DNA from: Hofstenia miamia
Lineage: Eukaryota > Xenacoelomorpha > Acoela
Length of the DNA: 64,000 bases
Direction: 5' to 3'
Assembly (NCBI GenBank): GCA_004352715.1
Contig: SCFE01000081.1
Coordinates: 1 to 64,000, forward strand
Shown: positions 47,961 through 61,492 of the stretch, in pieces
How positions within the stretch are numbered: the stretch's first letter is position 1
How the letters are laid out: every line of letters begins with the position of its first letter
Notes under the pieces: generated by a model
What the model saw: the letters and a program-made list of their open reading frames with translations, nothing else
Told to the model about the DNA's origin: nothing
Databases searched by the model: none
Position numbers and translations under genes: made by a program

Positions 47961-50900
47961 AAGTTTAATTGAGTTTTTATAGAGCTCTAAATTATCAAAC
48001 AAAACATAATGCTCCTGGAAGCGTGCATGCACAATGGTCTTTCAACAACCCAAGCGTGACACACATTAGTTTGAAACATTGATCCAATCGATTTACAACC
48101 CTGATGCAGTATTAGAAAAGCTCTATCGCACATCACTACTACACATATGAAATTAATTTTTACTAATCCATCCGCAAGCGTCAATTAGTAAACAACGGAT
48201 CGCAGCTAATTAGAACACTTCTAATCAATTCTTAAATGATCTTTTCAACCAATCAAAGAATTGGATCAATTAATAGCAATAAAATTTTTTATAGTACTAC
48301 AGTACTAGTTTGAAACCACACGTGATCTCAAAATATTTTAAAGATTTATTAATTAAATATTTAATATGTAACTTTTGGTGTGGCGTTTGTTTCATGTACA
48401 TAAATACATTATTTACATGTACAAATTTCCGCAATACAAAATTAATTCAAACCATTTTGAACCTCGATAAAAAATTTTAATGCAATTTATATTTACGAAT
48501 CACTTATCATGTGTTTGAGTCATTAAACACAATTTCTTTTAATCACGTTTGAAAAATAATATGACTGAAATAACTTGAATTTAATTAAAGGATATTTACA
48601 ATTGACAGCATATTTGCCGTGATTTTGAAAATCAGCAAGGGGGTACATACATTACATTCATGACCGGCGACCCATCTTCAATAAAAACCGGAAGGAAAAA
48701 TTGGCGAAATAAAAAATTTCACAGTAAATATTTTATATATAACATATATAATTACTTACATTAGCACGAGCAAGATTATGAATAAGAAACACGCACATTC
48801 ATTTTGAATACGAGCAATTCGTCCATTAATATGCATAATTTACGTTATGTGATCAATGACAAGAAATGAACCTTAGATGGCGCTATATTTCACATTGTGC
48901 ATTTCGTTAAATAATTCAGACGCAATCTGGAATTCATTTCTGCATGGAGTTAATAGAATATAGAATCATGCTTGCCGCATTTTATAAAATACATTTAGCT
49001 GAACAATATGTATTATATTTGAAAGTTCACTAGTAATATTTAACGTAAAATATTAAAATACTAAAATTGTTGTAATAAGTTGTATTATGTCGATTTAAAA
49101 ACTATATTGGAAATTTTTCTAAAATGTTATATAATTGCAAAATTTCACCTATGTATAAAGTGAGCTTATTGATTTTTGTAGGTGAAGGTGACTTGAGTAA
49201 CTTAGTATAAAACAGTGTCATTTATCTTCAATAAATATATTTATTCACTATAATAGAAAAGTTCCCAATTACAAAATAAAAATTGCAAGTATTTGTTCAA
49301 ACTTAAATTATTGAATGAAATCAGGCAAATTTTCAGGCTTCTCCATAGGGTAGAGATTTATCCTCACGTCAGCTCAACCTGCCTCACTGTATTTGTTGTG
49401 GGGATCCCCATTCCCATGGGGCTCCACAAATCCCCATGACATTGAAATATACGTATATCTGAGAGTTGTCAGTATTTTGTTCATGTTTGAAAAGTTGCTT
49501 TTGAACAATTTGATGTGGAGTAGCTTTGAAAAATAATACATGTGCAAAAATTTTTTTCAAATCCCTTGAATTTTAGATCCTTCTCAAAAGCAATGACGTT
49601 TTGCACTAAAATTTGCTATTAGGAGAATCCTCTATTCCAAATATGTAATTTATTACACTTTCTTGTTTTTTTAACCTTAAGACTAAAATCGACAAATTAT
49701 CGTTGATAAAACGTTTTAGGAATTTTCAGGAAGTCACAATATCTTTGATTATTTCATCATGGCATTTGAGAAGACCCCTAATGCCCTTTTTCCAGAATGT
49801 TTAATTTTAAATGTTTTTTCTTCGATTAAATAGTAAAATTGTATTCTTCAATTGTCTTGATAAATTTTCGACATGGCAATTTGGGCCAGGCTGGGCTTGA
49901 TCCTAAGGTCTTAATTGGTATTTGAAATAAAGAAAAATTCACCTGAAAACTTAAACTTTGCAAATGACAAAAAACATTCCCTTTAAATTTAATCATCATC
50001 CCTTCTTTTTTAGCAGGTGCAATACGTTTAACAGCCTAATTTTGTCGGCTACATGCAAAGAGCGTTTCTGAAAACTCCCATTTACTTTGTGCTGATGTAA
50101 GTTTATGTAAGTTGGCAGAAGAATTTTAGTAATTGAATATATAAGAAATGATATGTTCTCTAAATGATAAAAATGACTTACAATCTTGGTAATAATTAGT
50201 TGTGGCAAAACTTATATTACTAGATTATTGGCGGCTATAGGAAGAACTTTTGAAACGTGATATATATGATACCTTGGCCTCAGGGTATAGTACTCAGCAG
50301 AGTTGAAATATTTTAAAGGGTGGTTACTTCAAAAAAATAGTATCATTATAATGACTCTAAATACGAATATTTTCTCAACTTCTGGTATTCAGGCCACCTG
50401 AGTATGAGTATGGTTAGCGGCATGTTGCAAGCACACACTTTAAGATTAATAAACAAAAATGCGAACATATTATCTCTATTTACACCCTCTTTTTATAAGG
50501 GATATGCAGGAAAGTATTATTTTCCTTAAACCAAATTGTTGGAGTAAAGAAATTATCGACATTTTAAATGAAATTCGTGTAAAAACTTGTCAAAATTTTT
50601 TTAGTGAATCTCCAGTAATTTTGTAGAATGTGGACAAATACATATACAGATTAAAATAAACACAAATTTCATTTTTAAGAAATGTTTGGAAAAAAGAGTA
50701 GCAGAATATTAATGTTCTTGTTGTGTTTCCTTTTTCTTAAGGTCTATTTATATGGAAACGGCTAATTGCAATAATAGATTTCAGTGTAAAATTGGAAGTC
50801 AAATTTGCTATTTCCAGTAAATAATAAAATATCTGGAGATTAAGCGCAATGATAAATCGTTGTCAGTTTTTACAACAATCACCAGCATCTCACTTACTAT

Positions 50901-51308
50901 AAAGCCATAAAAGTCTAAGCAAAATATTAAAACATAAGCACTATAATTTATAAAAAGACGCGACACACTTCTTTTACACTGTGCACTCTGATTTTTGGGA
51001 ATTTTCAGAAGAAACCAATAAAAATTTACGGTTAACCTATGAAAATATTTAAAATAATTTAGAAAGTTTTTGTTTTCATTGACAACATTTGTGAAAATGC
51101 ACATTCAATATTATTTGGCAGCCAAATGCAATCATTTAAAGGAGGGGCTCACATCTGCTCCTGGAAGGGTTGAGCTCAAAATTCCCCAAGCCTAGAGTCG
51201 TGTATGACATGTTTATTTTATTAAGATTAACAAATATGCAATTTGAATTATCCAATCAAATGTATAGTGTAGTGTTATGTGGCCTCTATGAGGAAAAGAC
51301 ACTATCAG
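47961..51308. other. Intergenic DNA, nothing recognised
   Basis: No supported gene. A weak hairpin-like GC-rich patch lies at about 49396-49428 (GTGGGGATCCCCATTCCCAT). Confidence 0.5.
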
Positions 51309-51843
51309 TGGCGTAAAAGAAAATATTTTTGGACGGGCTTAGCCCCCAAAAACCGGCTCAATTCCAAATCTGATATATAAGCAATAAATACTGAATGAAA
51401 TAATGTATAGAAATTGACATTAGAGAAAATTTTTATTTATCGTACACATTCGGTTCAGTTGAGTTGTCTTAGCAGACCTCTCTCGCTTTAAGTTAATATA
51501 TTATTGCTGTTATTTCTTGAATTGCATGATAATTCAATAAATGATTATTGTAGTAATATATCACTGCATTCCTGCTGCTCAAAACAAGTGTAAACGAGCA
51601 GCCATTATTGCAAGAAACACAATTAGGAAGCCCGCTTGTTTTTTATCTTTTCATGTTAGTGAACTTCTGGTCAGTGTTGACCATTGCTTAAAGTGGACGT
51701 TGGTACAAATTCTCGTATCTAAACTAACTCGGTTCCGCAATATCTATACCCAACCCTAAGCCCCACCAGCACAATTTTAAAAATGCTGTAGCCAACCCAT
51801 ACCCACGCACGCAATGTACAAAAATCCTATCCGCACCTGGCAC

Positions 51844-52480
51844 CAGTGTTGCAACCGGACCGGGCTTTTGTACAGGCCGGGCAGGGCAGGGCTTGGACGG
51901 GCTAGGCTCACATATTTGAAGAATATAAACGGGCCGGGCGGGACTGGGACTGAAATTGTGATTTTAATGGGCCTAATTATCGTTTTTACTAATACTTTAA
52001 ACCTGACAGGAGTTGAATTTGCCAGATATTGCAGGGTTATCAAAATAATAAATAACGAGGAAGATGTATTCAGTGATTTTTTGATGCAGGACAGCCAACT
52101 ACAGTATTAGCAGCCAATGAAGAACTAAAAAATGAAATTTTAGTTTAAAGATCATCCCCAATCTGTTCAGATGATCCAAGAAACCAACTTGTGTTTTGGC
52201 GCCAATACCATAGCACTTTTCCCAAATTATCAAAAATAGCCCGTCAAATACTTCCCATTCAAGGTGGGTCTGCACAAATCGAACGAGATTTTTCAGACAC
52301 TGGCAACATTCTCACAGAAAAACGAAACAGACTGGATCCTGTACATGTCAGTCAAATAGAACTTTTAAACTCAGCGGCGGAAGCCGGTATTAAATTTTTT
52401 TGAACATTGTTTTTTTAATTTCTATGGTTGAAATATAAAAACCACACGTGCCGGGCCGGGCTTTAAAATTCGTGCATTGA
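51844..52480 (+). mobile_element. hAT transposon remnant with dimerisation domain
   Basis: A GC-rich left end (CAGTGTTGCAACCGGACCGG, then repeated GGGC motifs to about 51965) and a right end containing GTGCCGGGCCGGGC enclose a 3' transposase remnant. From 52170 the frame reads FWRQYHSTFPKLSKIARQIL, then SAQIERDFSDTG and LTEKRNRLDPVHVSQIELLN, a good match to the hATC domain (SERxFS box as IERDFS), ending with a stop at 52401-52403. Upstream transposase is missing. Target duplication not identified; the preceding DNA (51735-51840) also looks hAT-like. Confidence 0.83.
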
Positions 52481-52591
52481 GACGAGGTTTTAGTGAAAAA
52501 AACTATTTTTCCCAATATCAAAATAGATCACCGTGCAGTATACATTCTATCATGGTTTATTACAATATAATTGTTTACTTTATGTCTGTGC

Positions 52592-52597
<6 letters not shown>

Positions 52598-52627
<30 letters not shown>
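52598..52627. repeat. (TA)n microsatellite
   Basis: About 14 TA dinucleotides. Confidence 0.95.
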
Positions 52628-52631
<4 letters not shown>

Positions 52632-53550
52632 TCTGTATATATGTAAGACATGACAACGACACTCAAATATAATTTTAATGTTATGCAAGGAATTCAATTT
52701 GCCACATAATTATAACGCGCTTCCAGAGATGGACATGGGCCAAGGCACGGAATAATTAAGGCGACATTAAAAAGCGGATTATTACGCAACAGTGCTCACA
52801 AATGAGCTCAAAGCTATTGAATTCTATAATATTTATAAGAAATATAAAATCAATTTTCAACTTAAAGTTTTTCAATTTCAGTGTGTAAATTCCAGTAAGT
52901 TTTTTGGATTATAATCATGCATTGTGTTATATATTGTAGAAATCTGGAAATTTGTTTTTTTTTAATTCTGTATACTTAGAAACTCAATCGTAATTTATCT
53001 AAGTCATGTAGTTTTGACTATTTTTACTGTAACTATTCAAATTTGCCAGATTTAAAAAAATATAATCGTACAAGAAAACAAAAGTTTGTCTTACAAAACC
53101 CCATGTCATGGTAATGATATGACATAATAACCAAAGTTGGATCAATATTTCAGACAGAGCAACACACATTTAAAATTTTGTGCACATTATGACTCACCCT
53201 GTAAATAAAAAAATATACAATAATTGAAATCTTTAAGAATTTTAGAGTTTCCAATGTGTGACTTTTTAAGCAAGTTAACCCATCCCCCCCTGATTGTTAT
53301 GCAAATTTATTTTTTTAAACTTTTATTGATGTCATTTACAATGCAGAGCTATCTTGCTACTTTGGAGACACTTCACAGTTAGGTGTGTGTGTATCAAATG
53401 GTTAAATTAACCAATACTGTTTCATCTAGCCAATTTCTTACTTCCAGGTGAGTAACCATATGGAGGTATATTTTTCAAAATGAAAAAATGATTAATTTTC
53501 ATAAATTTATGCGTCCAAACTTGAATTTAGAGGTACAAATGCAAAAATAG

Positions 53551-53700
53551 CACATTTCCCAAAATTCCTCAAAGTTGACAAATGACAAAAATTGTAAGAG
53601 AATGTGGAATAAAATGGTATGTGACTTTAAATGTATAAATTCTTAAATACCAAACATTTGCTAAATGATCATTTTCATATTGATAAATTTAAATTAACAA
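53551..53700. repeat. Direct repeat, copy 1
   Basis: Matches 59615-59761 over about 150 bp with around a dozen differences (CATTTCCCAAAATTCC to AAATTAACAA). Confidence 0.9.
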
Positions 53701-54128
53701 TCAGTGAAATGTACACTAATAGATCAACAACCTTTATTTCATGTTTCTTTTAGAATTCTTAAGTAATATTTCAGTGACTAACTAGCTCTATTACAAATAA
53801 ATGTTTAATAAAGACTCAGATGGAGAGTGGGAAGGGGCCATCACCTCCTAAATACAAAGAAAAAATGCATACCTTAAAGAAAATGAAGATGATCAGAAGA
53901 AATGGTTAACTAAAATGGTTACATTGTTAAACAATGACCTGCTTTAGACATGTAAATAGCCATTTTTTGCAACCTGCAATCTCTGGTTTTTGTGAGAATT
54001 CTGTAAATATAAATTTCACCCTCAGAGCTTGTCATCAAACAAAATATTTTCTTGCTTTGAAAAATTTCTGTCATGTGATGACCCATGAAAATGCATTTCA
54101 CGTGTTATCTTAATACATGACATAAAAA

Positions 54129-54445
54129 ATATTTTAGCAATTGCTCTTAATTGGAATGCATTTTTCTATTGTCACAAAATCTTTCTGAATGACAAAGCAA
54201 TATGCATTGTAGAGCTGCTTTTCTTCAAAGATAATGTTTGTTAGATTTAGGGGCAATTTGCATTTTATTCACACATATATTTTCTGAAGAATGCATTGAA
54301 AAAAGAATATTTTTAGCAATTGCTCTAAATAGGCATGCATTTTTCTGCCATCACAAAATCTTTCTGAATGATGAAACAATGTGCATTGTAGTGCTGCTTT
54401 TCTTCAAAGGAAATGTTTGTTAGATTTTGGGGCAATTGGGACTTT
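54129..54445. repeat. Two-copy local duplication, period 178 bp
   Basis: The block ATTTTAGCAATTGCTCT... to ...TTAGATTTAGGGGCAATT (54129-54260) recurs at 54307-54442 with scattered changes, separated by about 46 bp. Confidence 0.85.
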
Positions 54446-55116
54446 ATAAGCCCCATACATTTCACTGAGACATCTAGAAATTTTTTTGCTTGGCATAAAC
54501 CATAGAAAAAAAATTATTTTTCCAAAATTCCTTTAATGGAATCTGATTACATGTTATAAAGGGGTTCTAAATTGATTCATTTCATGTCAATTACTCACTG
54601 CAAATTTAGATATAACATATTCTTCTCAATGGTTAATGACTGTATTTATAAAGAGTGTAGTCTATTTTTAGAGTAGCATTGCACTATGAGCTAAATACAG
54701 AATTTGTAGTGATGATGCCCTCCTTCCTGAGTTAAACCATGTTTTTATATTTTCCTAAGTTTTGATGTATGAAATGAATATCTTTGAAAAAGTAAATCTA
54801 TGTGCCATTGAACAGAATATTATTTCTTATTTGTATTTTTAGCATTGTGTAGGCTTCAGTTGATCCAACTGTGATCACAAATATAAGTAATTGAAAACTC
54901 ATACTTAGAGAGTTCTTGTAATGAGTCATGGTAACTATGATTTCAAACAGAAATGGAGGTAAATTGAAATCAATTTAATTTCAAAATAATTTTTCACATG
55001 CTACACTACTAAATTCTTCTACTCAAGGGCTAATAAATTCCTCTAGTTTTCCAACTTTTACATCTGTAATATTTGGTATTAAAATTTGATTATTATTGAC
55101 ATTTTACTTAAGTATG

Positions 55117-57446
55117 CAATACAATACAATACAAAAATACTTTATTGATTATAATTAAGCAAAATAATTTCACTATTTAACAAAATTAAAACAAAAAACT
55201 AAATATTTCTTTGGAAGCAAATTCTTTGAATTGAAAATATAGGACAATTATAAACTAAAAAATGAGTGCAATTATTATTAGATACATATAAATCAATAAA
55301 TTTTTGTTTAAATAAATGTATTTATTGCCATTTAACTTTTGAAGATGCATAAGAAAATTTGTATTTAAATGGATGTAATTTTTGAATTTAGTGACACAGC
55401 TAAAGAAGAAATTTTCTGTTTTACTCTTCTCCTTAATTTTTCACTTGCAAAGGGTTTTACTGTAGAGTCATAATCCTTGTTTCAGAATCTATAGGTAAAT
55501 ATAGTCAATGATATTAGAATCAATCTTATTAGTCAGCATAATATTAAATGGAATAAGATCAATGAGTTGAAATTGCATTGAAAGAGGCAATACATTTGGT
55601 TGAATTAATCTCTTTTTATAGTCTTGTAATATATAATATTAACTTTCTAATGAATTTTTTGAAATTTTTCAATTCTGAAAATATTGCCTCTGTTTGGATG
55701 CCAAACAACAGATCTAATTTAATTGCAGTTATGTATATACTTCTTTTGTCACATACTATGGTGTTATACATTAATATTCTTTTGATATTTAAAAATGCTT
55801 GATTGCATGTTTTCAATGTAGAATAAACATGAGTGGACCAGTTAAGATTGTGTGCAATAATAATACCTAAATATTTAACTGAGCTTAATGCTCTAACTGT
55901 AGTATTAGAGTTTACTTGAAGCATATGAATAATGTTATTAGAGACTGCTATCATTAATTTTCAAATTGTTTCTTAAGCACCAATTGTTTGATCTTAAATA
56001 ACCTTCATTTATATCCCTAAGGTCACTACTAACTAATTTAAATTCATTAGCAAATAATAATGGATTTGCAGCATCACAGTATTTTGGAAAATCATCTTAG
56101 AATTTAAGAAAAATAAAAGGCCAAGAACTGATCCTTGAGAAACACCACTTGTTATATAGGCCTGATCTGATATTATGCCATTGAACATAACAATTTGTGT
56201 TCTTTTTATAAGATAAGACCAATTTCATTTTAATAAATTTCCTAGAATTCCAATGTTTTTCTAGTAGAATTCTATGTGAAACCTTATCAAAGGCTTTTGA
56301 AAATTCTAAATATACAACAAAACTATTTATATTAGCATTGAAATTATCCTAAACATTTGATAAAATAGGTGCAATTGTGAAAAAGTAGATCTATTTGCAT
56401 AAATCCATGTTGTGATTTTGAAATATTACAAAATACCAGGCATTTCACTTGAATATGATCTTTTAAAATATAAACCTTAAACAGTCTAGCTTCTGTTTTA
56501 AAAGACAACCTGTTTTTCTATATTTGCAAAGAATTTTCTCTTAGGCTTTTTCAAATTTGAAAATCTTGTGGTTTACATAGGTCTATTGGGAAAGATACAT
56601 TAATGCAATGTTAAAAATTTCTATTAATGCTTATTGCTGTGACTAAGATTGTTGAATAGATTAAAAGATTTTTATAGAAATTTTCGAATTTTTGAAAAAG
56701 ATTTAAATTCTCTCCATACTTAGTGTTAATGTATTTAAACGTCTTTGAGCCTCTGGAGGCAACAAAGAACTTTGACTGTTTTTTAATGTGTGCAATGATA
56801 TTGCAAACCCATTGAGGCATGCAATGCATGGGACAAGGCCAGCATGTGGATTTAGAACAAAAAAGAAATAGGAGATTCTCATCTATCATGTGGTGCTTTC
56901 AGATTGAGCACACCATTAAGAGTTTTGAGCTATAAGCATTTAAAAATTTTTTATAGGATCATGAAAATTTTTAAAGAATCATGATTCTGTTCAGGGTTAA
57001 TGATAGTTTTGGTAAAATGCTTATTAGTCAGTAAATTTGTAATTTTCTTCTTAATCCTTTTTTTGGATGAGATGAATAATTGTGTGCTTCCAAAGAGATT
57101 GAAATGTACCTGATATAATGATATTTTGAAGTAGTTGTAAAATATGAGGTACAAGAGCTTTTGAAAACTTCTTTAAGAAACAATTGAGGATGTTATTATA
57201 TCCACATCCTGTCATTGAGATAGTGGAAATCACTTCAAATACTTCTTCAATTTCTATTTCAAGATTGTTGATTAATGACAATGGAAATGAGATAATCATA
57301 ATATTAGGATCACTTAGGTTATAAACAGAAAAAAAGTAGTCATTAGAAGCATTAGATACATCATGCAAATCAGTGAGATCTATGCTGTTATAAAACATTA
57401 TTTTAGGAAAACTTGAATGAGACATTGCATTTATAAATAGAATCAT
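55117..57446 (-). pseudogene. Rearranged LINE (CR1/jockey-like), minus strand
   Basis: Minus-strand fragments carry: a pre-RT block ending SLWKHTIIHLIQKKD (57446-57051); an endonuclease-RT linker MPQWVCNIIAHIKKQSKFF with FENFYKNLLIYS (about 56890-56610); RT motifs QHGF, EFSKAFDKVSHRILLEK (about 56320-56260) and FANE in place of FADD (about 56050); and the thumb VKYLGIIIAHNLNWSTHVYS (about 55870-55810). The 3' end is AATAAAGTATTTTTG followed by TATTG repeats at 55117-55150. Multiple stops and frameshifts. The first two blocks are in reverse of the normal order. Confidence 0.82.
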
Positions 57447-58013
57447 GCAATCAAATTTGTTTTAAGAGAAAAATTTTCTATGAAAGTAACTTTATGTAAC
57501 TCTATGAAAACTAATAGATTCCTAACAACTATATGATATAAATGGTTAAAAGAACATTTACTTTTTACAGTGTTCAATTTATTAAGGCAATGCATTGAAT
57601 GTCCAATTAAACTAAATAAAACACATATTTTCTGTTTAAAACATATTAAATTAAATAAGAGATCTATTTAACCAAATTTCCAACATTTAACAGATGTTTA
57701 ACAGAAATTGCTAAATAAATAACATCAAAAAAAATGAATTTTGCAAAAAGTCTTATCCAAAAAGTTAACACCAAATCAATTTAAAATAAGATTGGTCTTA
57801 ATGCTCTGCATGCTCAGATGATTCTTCCAATTTTCTGTAAAGAATACATGCTGTGCATTGGCTGGAGAAGGATCCACTGAAAGTATTGCATGTGTGATGT
57901 TAGGAAATTCACCCAGTTTTTGTTGGATTTAAGGATAAGCTATGAAAAAATTAAGATCAACATTTATTTTTGGTGTTATAGGTTCTAAAATTTGAGAAGC
58001 ATTCTTGCAGGAG

Positions 58014-58194
58014 CTGACAAAAAATTTATCTGCTATAAGCCATGTCTCTTATGTTAAACACATGTTGTTAATGATCACATTGAATAATAGATTATACAAC
58101 TGCNCTGACAAAAAATTTATCTGCTATAAGCCATGTCTCTTATGCTAAACCAATATTGTTAATGATCACTTTGAATAATAGATTATACAACTGC
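58014..58194. other. 90-bp duplication around a single N
   Basis: 58014-58103 and 58105-58194 are copies of one 90-bp sequence (CTGACAAAAAATTTATCTGC...) with about five differences, separated by one N. Most likely two allelic contig ends were abutted and not merged. Confidence 0.9.
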
Positions 58195-59614
58195 TGTATT
58201 TCTTGAATTTGTTTTAAGCTAAAGAAGTATTGTAAAATGATTCTCTAAGAAAAATCATCATCATTGAGTTAATAGATCATAAGTCTGTTAAATATTTTGT
58301 GAAACTTTGACAATATATTTTTGTAATGTCTCTCTCTAATGAAGTTGGATGAGTTCCAATTGACATAGAATTTATGAAATATAACCTCTGTTAATATGTA
58401 GTAATGTATTGTAGCATCAGCAGCATTACAAACTTTAAATTCAGTATTTGAGTAATTGTTCTTGATGTTGGAGTTCAGAAGGCAGACATTTTCTACATGT
58501 GCTATTCATTTAAATTTCTTTATCACTGTTTATTAATATTTACTTGTAAAATACTAGTTTTCTTTATATATGGGTTGAGGTCAAGTTCTAAAATACACCT
58601 TAGTTTGTTTTTGCTTATATCAGTTGTTGCTACTCATTATAATCACTTAGTTGGAAGTTGGTAACTAAATTTGCCAATGGTGGATAAACTTGGGCTGGCC
58701 CTAGGACAGTGTACATTCACCAGTCCTGGATTTAGGCACATGGTTATTCTTTTGGCATTCAAATTAGTTAGTTGATGGGCATGTACTTTGCAATTCTAAT
58801 TTTGGCCATGAATTATCACATTAGCATGAGCTATGTTTCACTATCAATGATACTTCTGCATTTTCTCATGCTATTACTAGTTAAATATTTAGTCACATAA
58901 TCTAGTTTACATATAACTGTGGTAATCTCTCTATTAAACAGCTGTTGCTATTTTGTAATACATGCTGCTTATCACTTTTGCTGAATGTTTTAGCTAGTAT
59001 CTACTATAGCTGTTATTTTACTTGCTATTACTACAAAATTCACTAATTTGGTTGGTGCTAGAATATCAATTAAGCATATGATTGGTTTACTGGAGCAAAT
59101 ATGATTTTCTTAGAAAATTAGATGAAATAATATTAAGTCATTTTTCTATAGAATTTTTGTATAATTTTATGGAATTACATTTGCCAATTTGTAATTATAT
59201 TTTAATGAAGTTTTAATTTTCAATTTTGCTAGCATTTCACAACTTACTCTAAATGGCTTCTAAGTTTCATATTTTTGCTATTGTTTCAATAAAAATATTT
59301 CAAATACTAATAACTTGCTAAGTAATTAAGATATCTCAAAACATGTAAGTACCACTACATAGAGAATCTTCTCTGCATGGGACTTGGGTAGCAATAGACA
59401 AAAAACTAAGTAGTAGAGGTTAGTTGTTGTTGTTGTTGCTGCTGCCTTGGGCTTTAGAGTGCTTTTTATTACTTAAAGACTCATTTTGGTAAGAGTCAAA
59501 TTTTCCACCAAAAAAAGTTAATATATTAATGAATTTTATGGAGACAAATGCTTGTCATGGTTAATTTTTGCTATAGCAGATAACCACATTTACCCATTGA
59601 TGTGTTGAAATAGG

Positions 59615-59761
59615 ACATTTCCCAAAATTCCTTGAAGTGGACAAATGACAAAAATTGTAAGAGAATGTGGAATAAAATGGTATGTGAGTTTAAATGCATT
59701 AATTCTTAAATACCAAACATCTGAAAAATGATCATTTTCATATTGCCAAGCTTAAATTAAC
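59615..59761. repeat. Direct repeat, copy 2
   Basis: Same orientation as 53551-53700, 6 kb away. The pair could be a dispersed element family or a segmental duplication. Confidence 0.9.
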
Positions 59762-59777
59762 AAAGGATTAATCTTAC

Positions 59778-59977
59778 TGATTTTTTGAATATTGATAAAA
59801 GAAAGCATTGTTTTTGGTTGTCAAATTTTGATTTTGGGTTGTGATATTTTGATCTGCAGGTTGTTTCTTGATTTCTTCCAATGATTGCAGATTCTTGGAA
59901 AACAGTGTATTCTTGTCAAATGCATCCTGCATGTATTCAACACTTTTAGGTTCATATTTTTCACACTTTATTTTCAT
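59778..59977 (-). CDS. Candidate coding exon in the CpG desert, unrecognised
   Basis: On the minus strand a 200-nt frame opens directly after an AG (TACAACAG) and ends at a donor-like GTAAGAT. It encodes a hydrophilic Lys/Gln/Asn-rich sequence (KCEKYEPKSVEYMQDAF ... KKQPADQNITTQNQN). The acceptor has a poor pyrimidine tract and I know no matching family. It may be a gene exon in the methylated domain or chance. Confidence 0.25.
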
Positions 59978-60675
59978 CTGTTGTATTAATCTTCAACTTC
60001 AGCTACAATTATTTCATTTTGTCTGGATTTCCACTATATGTTAATTTATAATTCCATAATTAATCATTCCATTCTTAATGAATGCTACAACATCATTCAA
60101 ATATTCAGAATGTGTTCCGTTATTCTGGCTGTGTATAGAAGACTAAATTGTATTCCTTGTGAATATTCTTTATATTTTCCAAGTACTTAATTACTTTAAG
60201 CACTCACAAATTCTCTAGGAGACATCCATATACATACTACAACACCTCTAAGGATAGATTGAACAACTCAACTATCACTATAATCCCACTGTGTTCAAGA
60301 TTGGTGACATTTGTCCAGCCAATACATAGCATGTTAAGCAGCTGTGCATTGTATAAGAATTTATTCAGATAGAAGAAGACTAGAATGCTTGAATAGTATG
60401 CAAAACTTAAAAATGCTAGGATGATATCATTTCAGTAGTTTTCCATATTTTATAAGTATTTGATTACTGTGAAGCCCAATCTCAAGCTGTAGGCTGCCAA
60501 CACTAATCATCATAAAAGGAATTTTCTTGTTTGGAATTTTTCAACCTTGACTTTTCTGACATCAAGGCTTCCAGGTACCTAATAGTCACTAATAGTCATT
60601 GTAAACCTAATGGCTTTGTTCAATGATATGTCTTAATGTGAAGGTACAACTTGTAATGAGAATGTCAATTGCAAT

Positions 60676-61492
60676 ATCCCAGATAACAATTTTGGTTGTT
60701 TTTATGTTGTTTAAGGTTGTTTCATACTTTTGGTTGTTGCAGCAACCATTAACATCATAATAACAACCATTAATACTAATTTGAGCAACTAAAAATGTGA
60801 TAATTTAAGATTCAAGCAGATGCTTGCAAATAGAACTCACTTCATCATTTTGATTACTAGATCATTTTTATATAAAGAACGGAATTGCAAAAAGCTTTTT
60901 TGAAATATTAAATTTGTGAAAAATTATAATATACTTGGTAAGCGAATTTTCAAAATAATTTATTCATGAATATTTGGACACCTTCAAATTATCTGTCAGA
61001 TAAAAAAGTTACATTTGAGCAGAAGAGATTCTTTACAATTTAAAAAAGTATTATTTCAAAATTATACTTAACTTTAAAAGTTTAAATTTTTGTTAAATTT
61101 GGCAGATTTTTATGCTTATTGTTATCATTTAAAATCAAGACATTCATTCAAAATTTCAGCAATTGTTGTATTTAATGTATTTATTGTATTACTGTTCTGC
61201 CCTTTGTTGGGCTTGTGTTAGTTTAATCAGTAATATTTGAACTGATTATCAATATAAATTTGATGTATTGCATATAAAAGTAATGCTAGAACAATCATGA
61301 GCAACATAAAATAATGTTGTTACAACCTCAAAATAGTGCTTTTTTATTCAGAAAAAATAACCAAAAAGCAACCTAATGTGACATTGTTAAAACAAAATTG
61401 TTTAGACCAGTCAAAAGGGTACCATTTCAATGTTAAAACAACCATAAAAAAACAACTAAAAAACAACATTGTTTAGACCAAAATTTGTTATC
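60676..61492. mobile_element. Putative 0.8-kb MITE with AGATAACAA ends
   Basis: The left end AGATAACAATTTTGGTTG and the right end ACCAAAATTTGTTATCT are inverted copies with one base inserted. Both ends continue into GTTGTTT-rich (left) and AACAAC-rich (right) subterminal repeats, in mirrored orientation. No transposase inside. Target duplication unclear. Confidence 0.7.

Noticed and set aside
49396-49428. GC-rich imperfect palindrome
   Set aside because: Short, mismatched, and not linked to any other feature.
52598-52627. TA-rich tracts (also 39694-39733) as replication origin or CRISPR-like array
   Set aside because: Plain dinucleotide repeats in a eukaryotic, AT-rich genome; no spacers or other origin signals.
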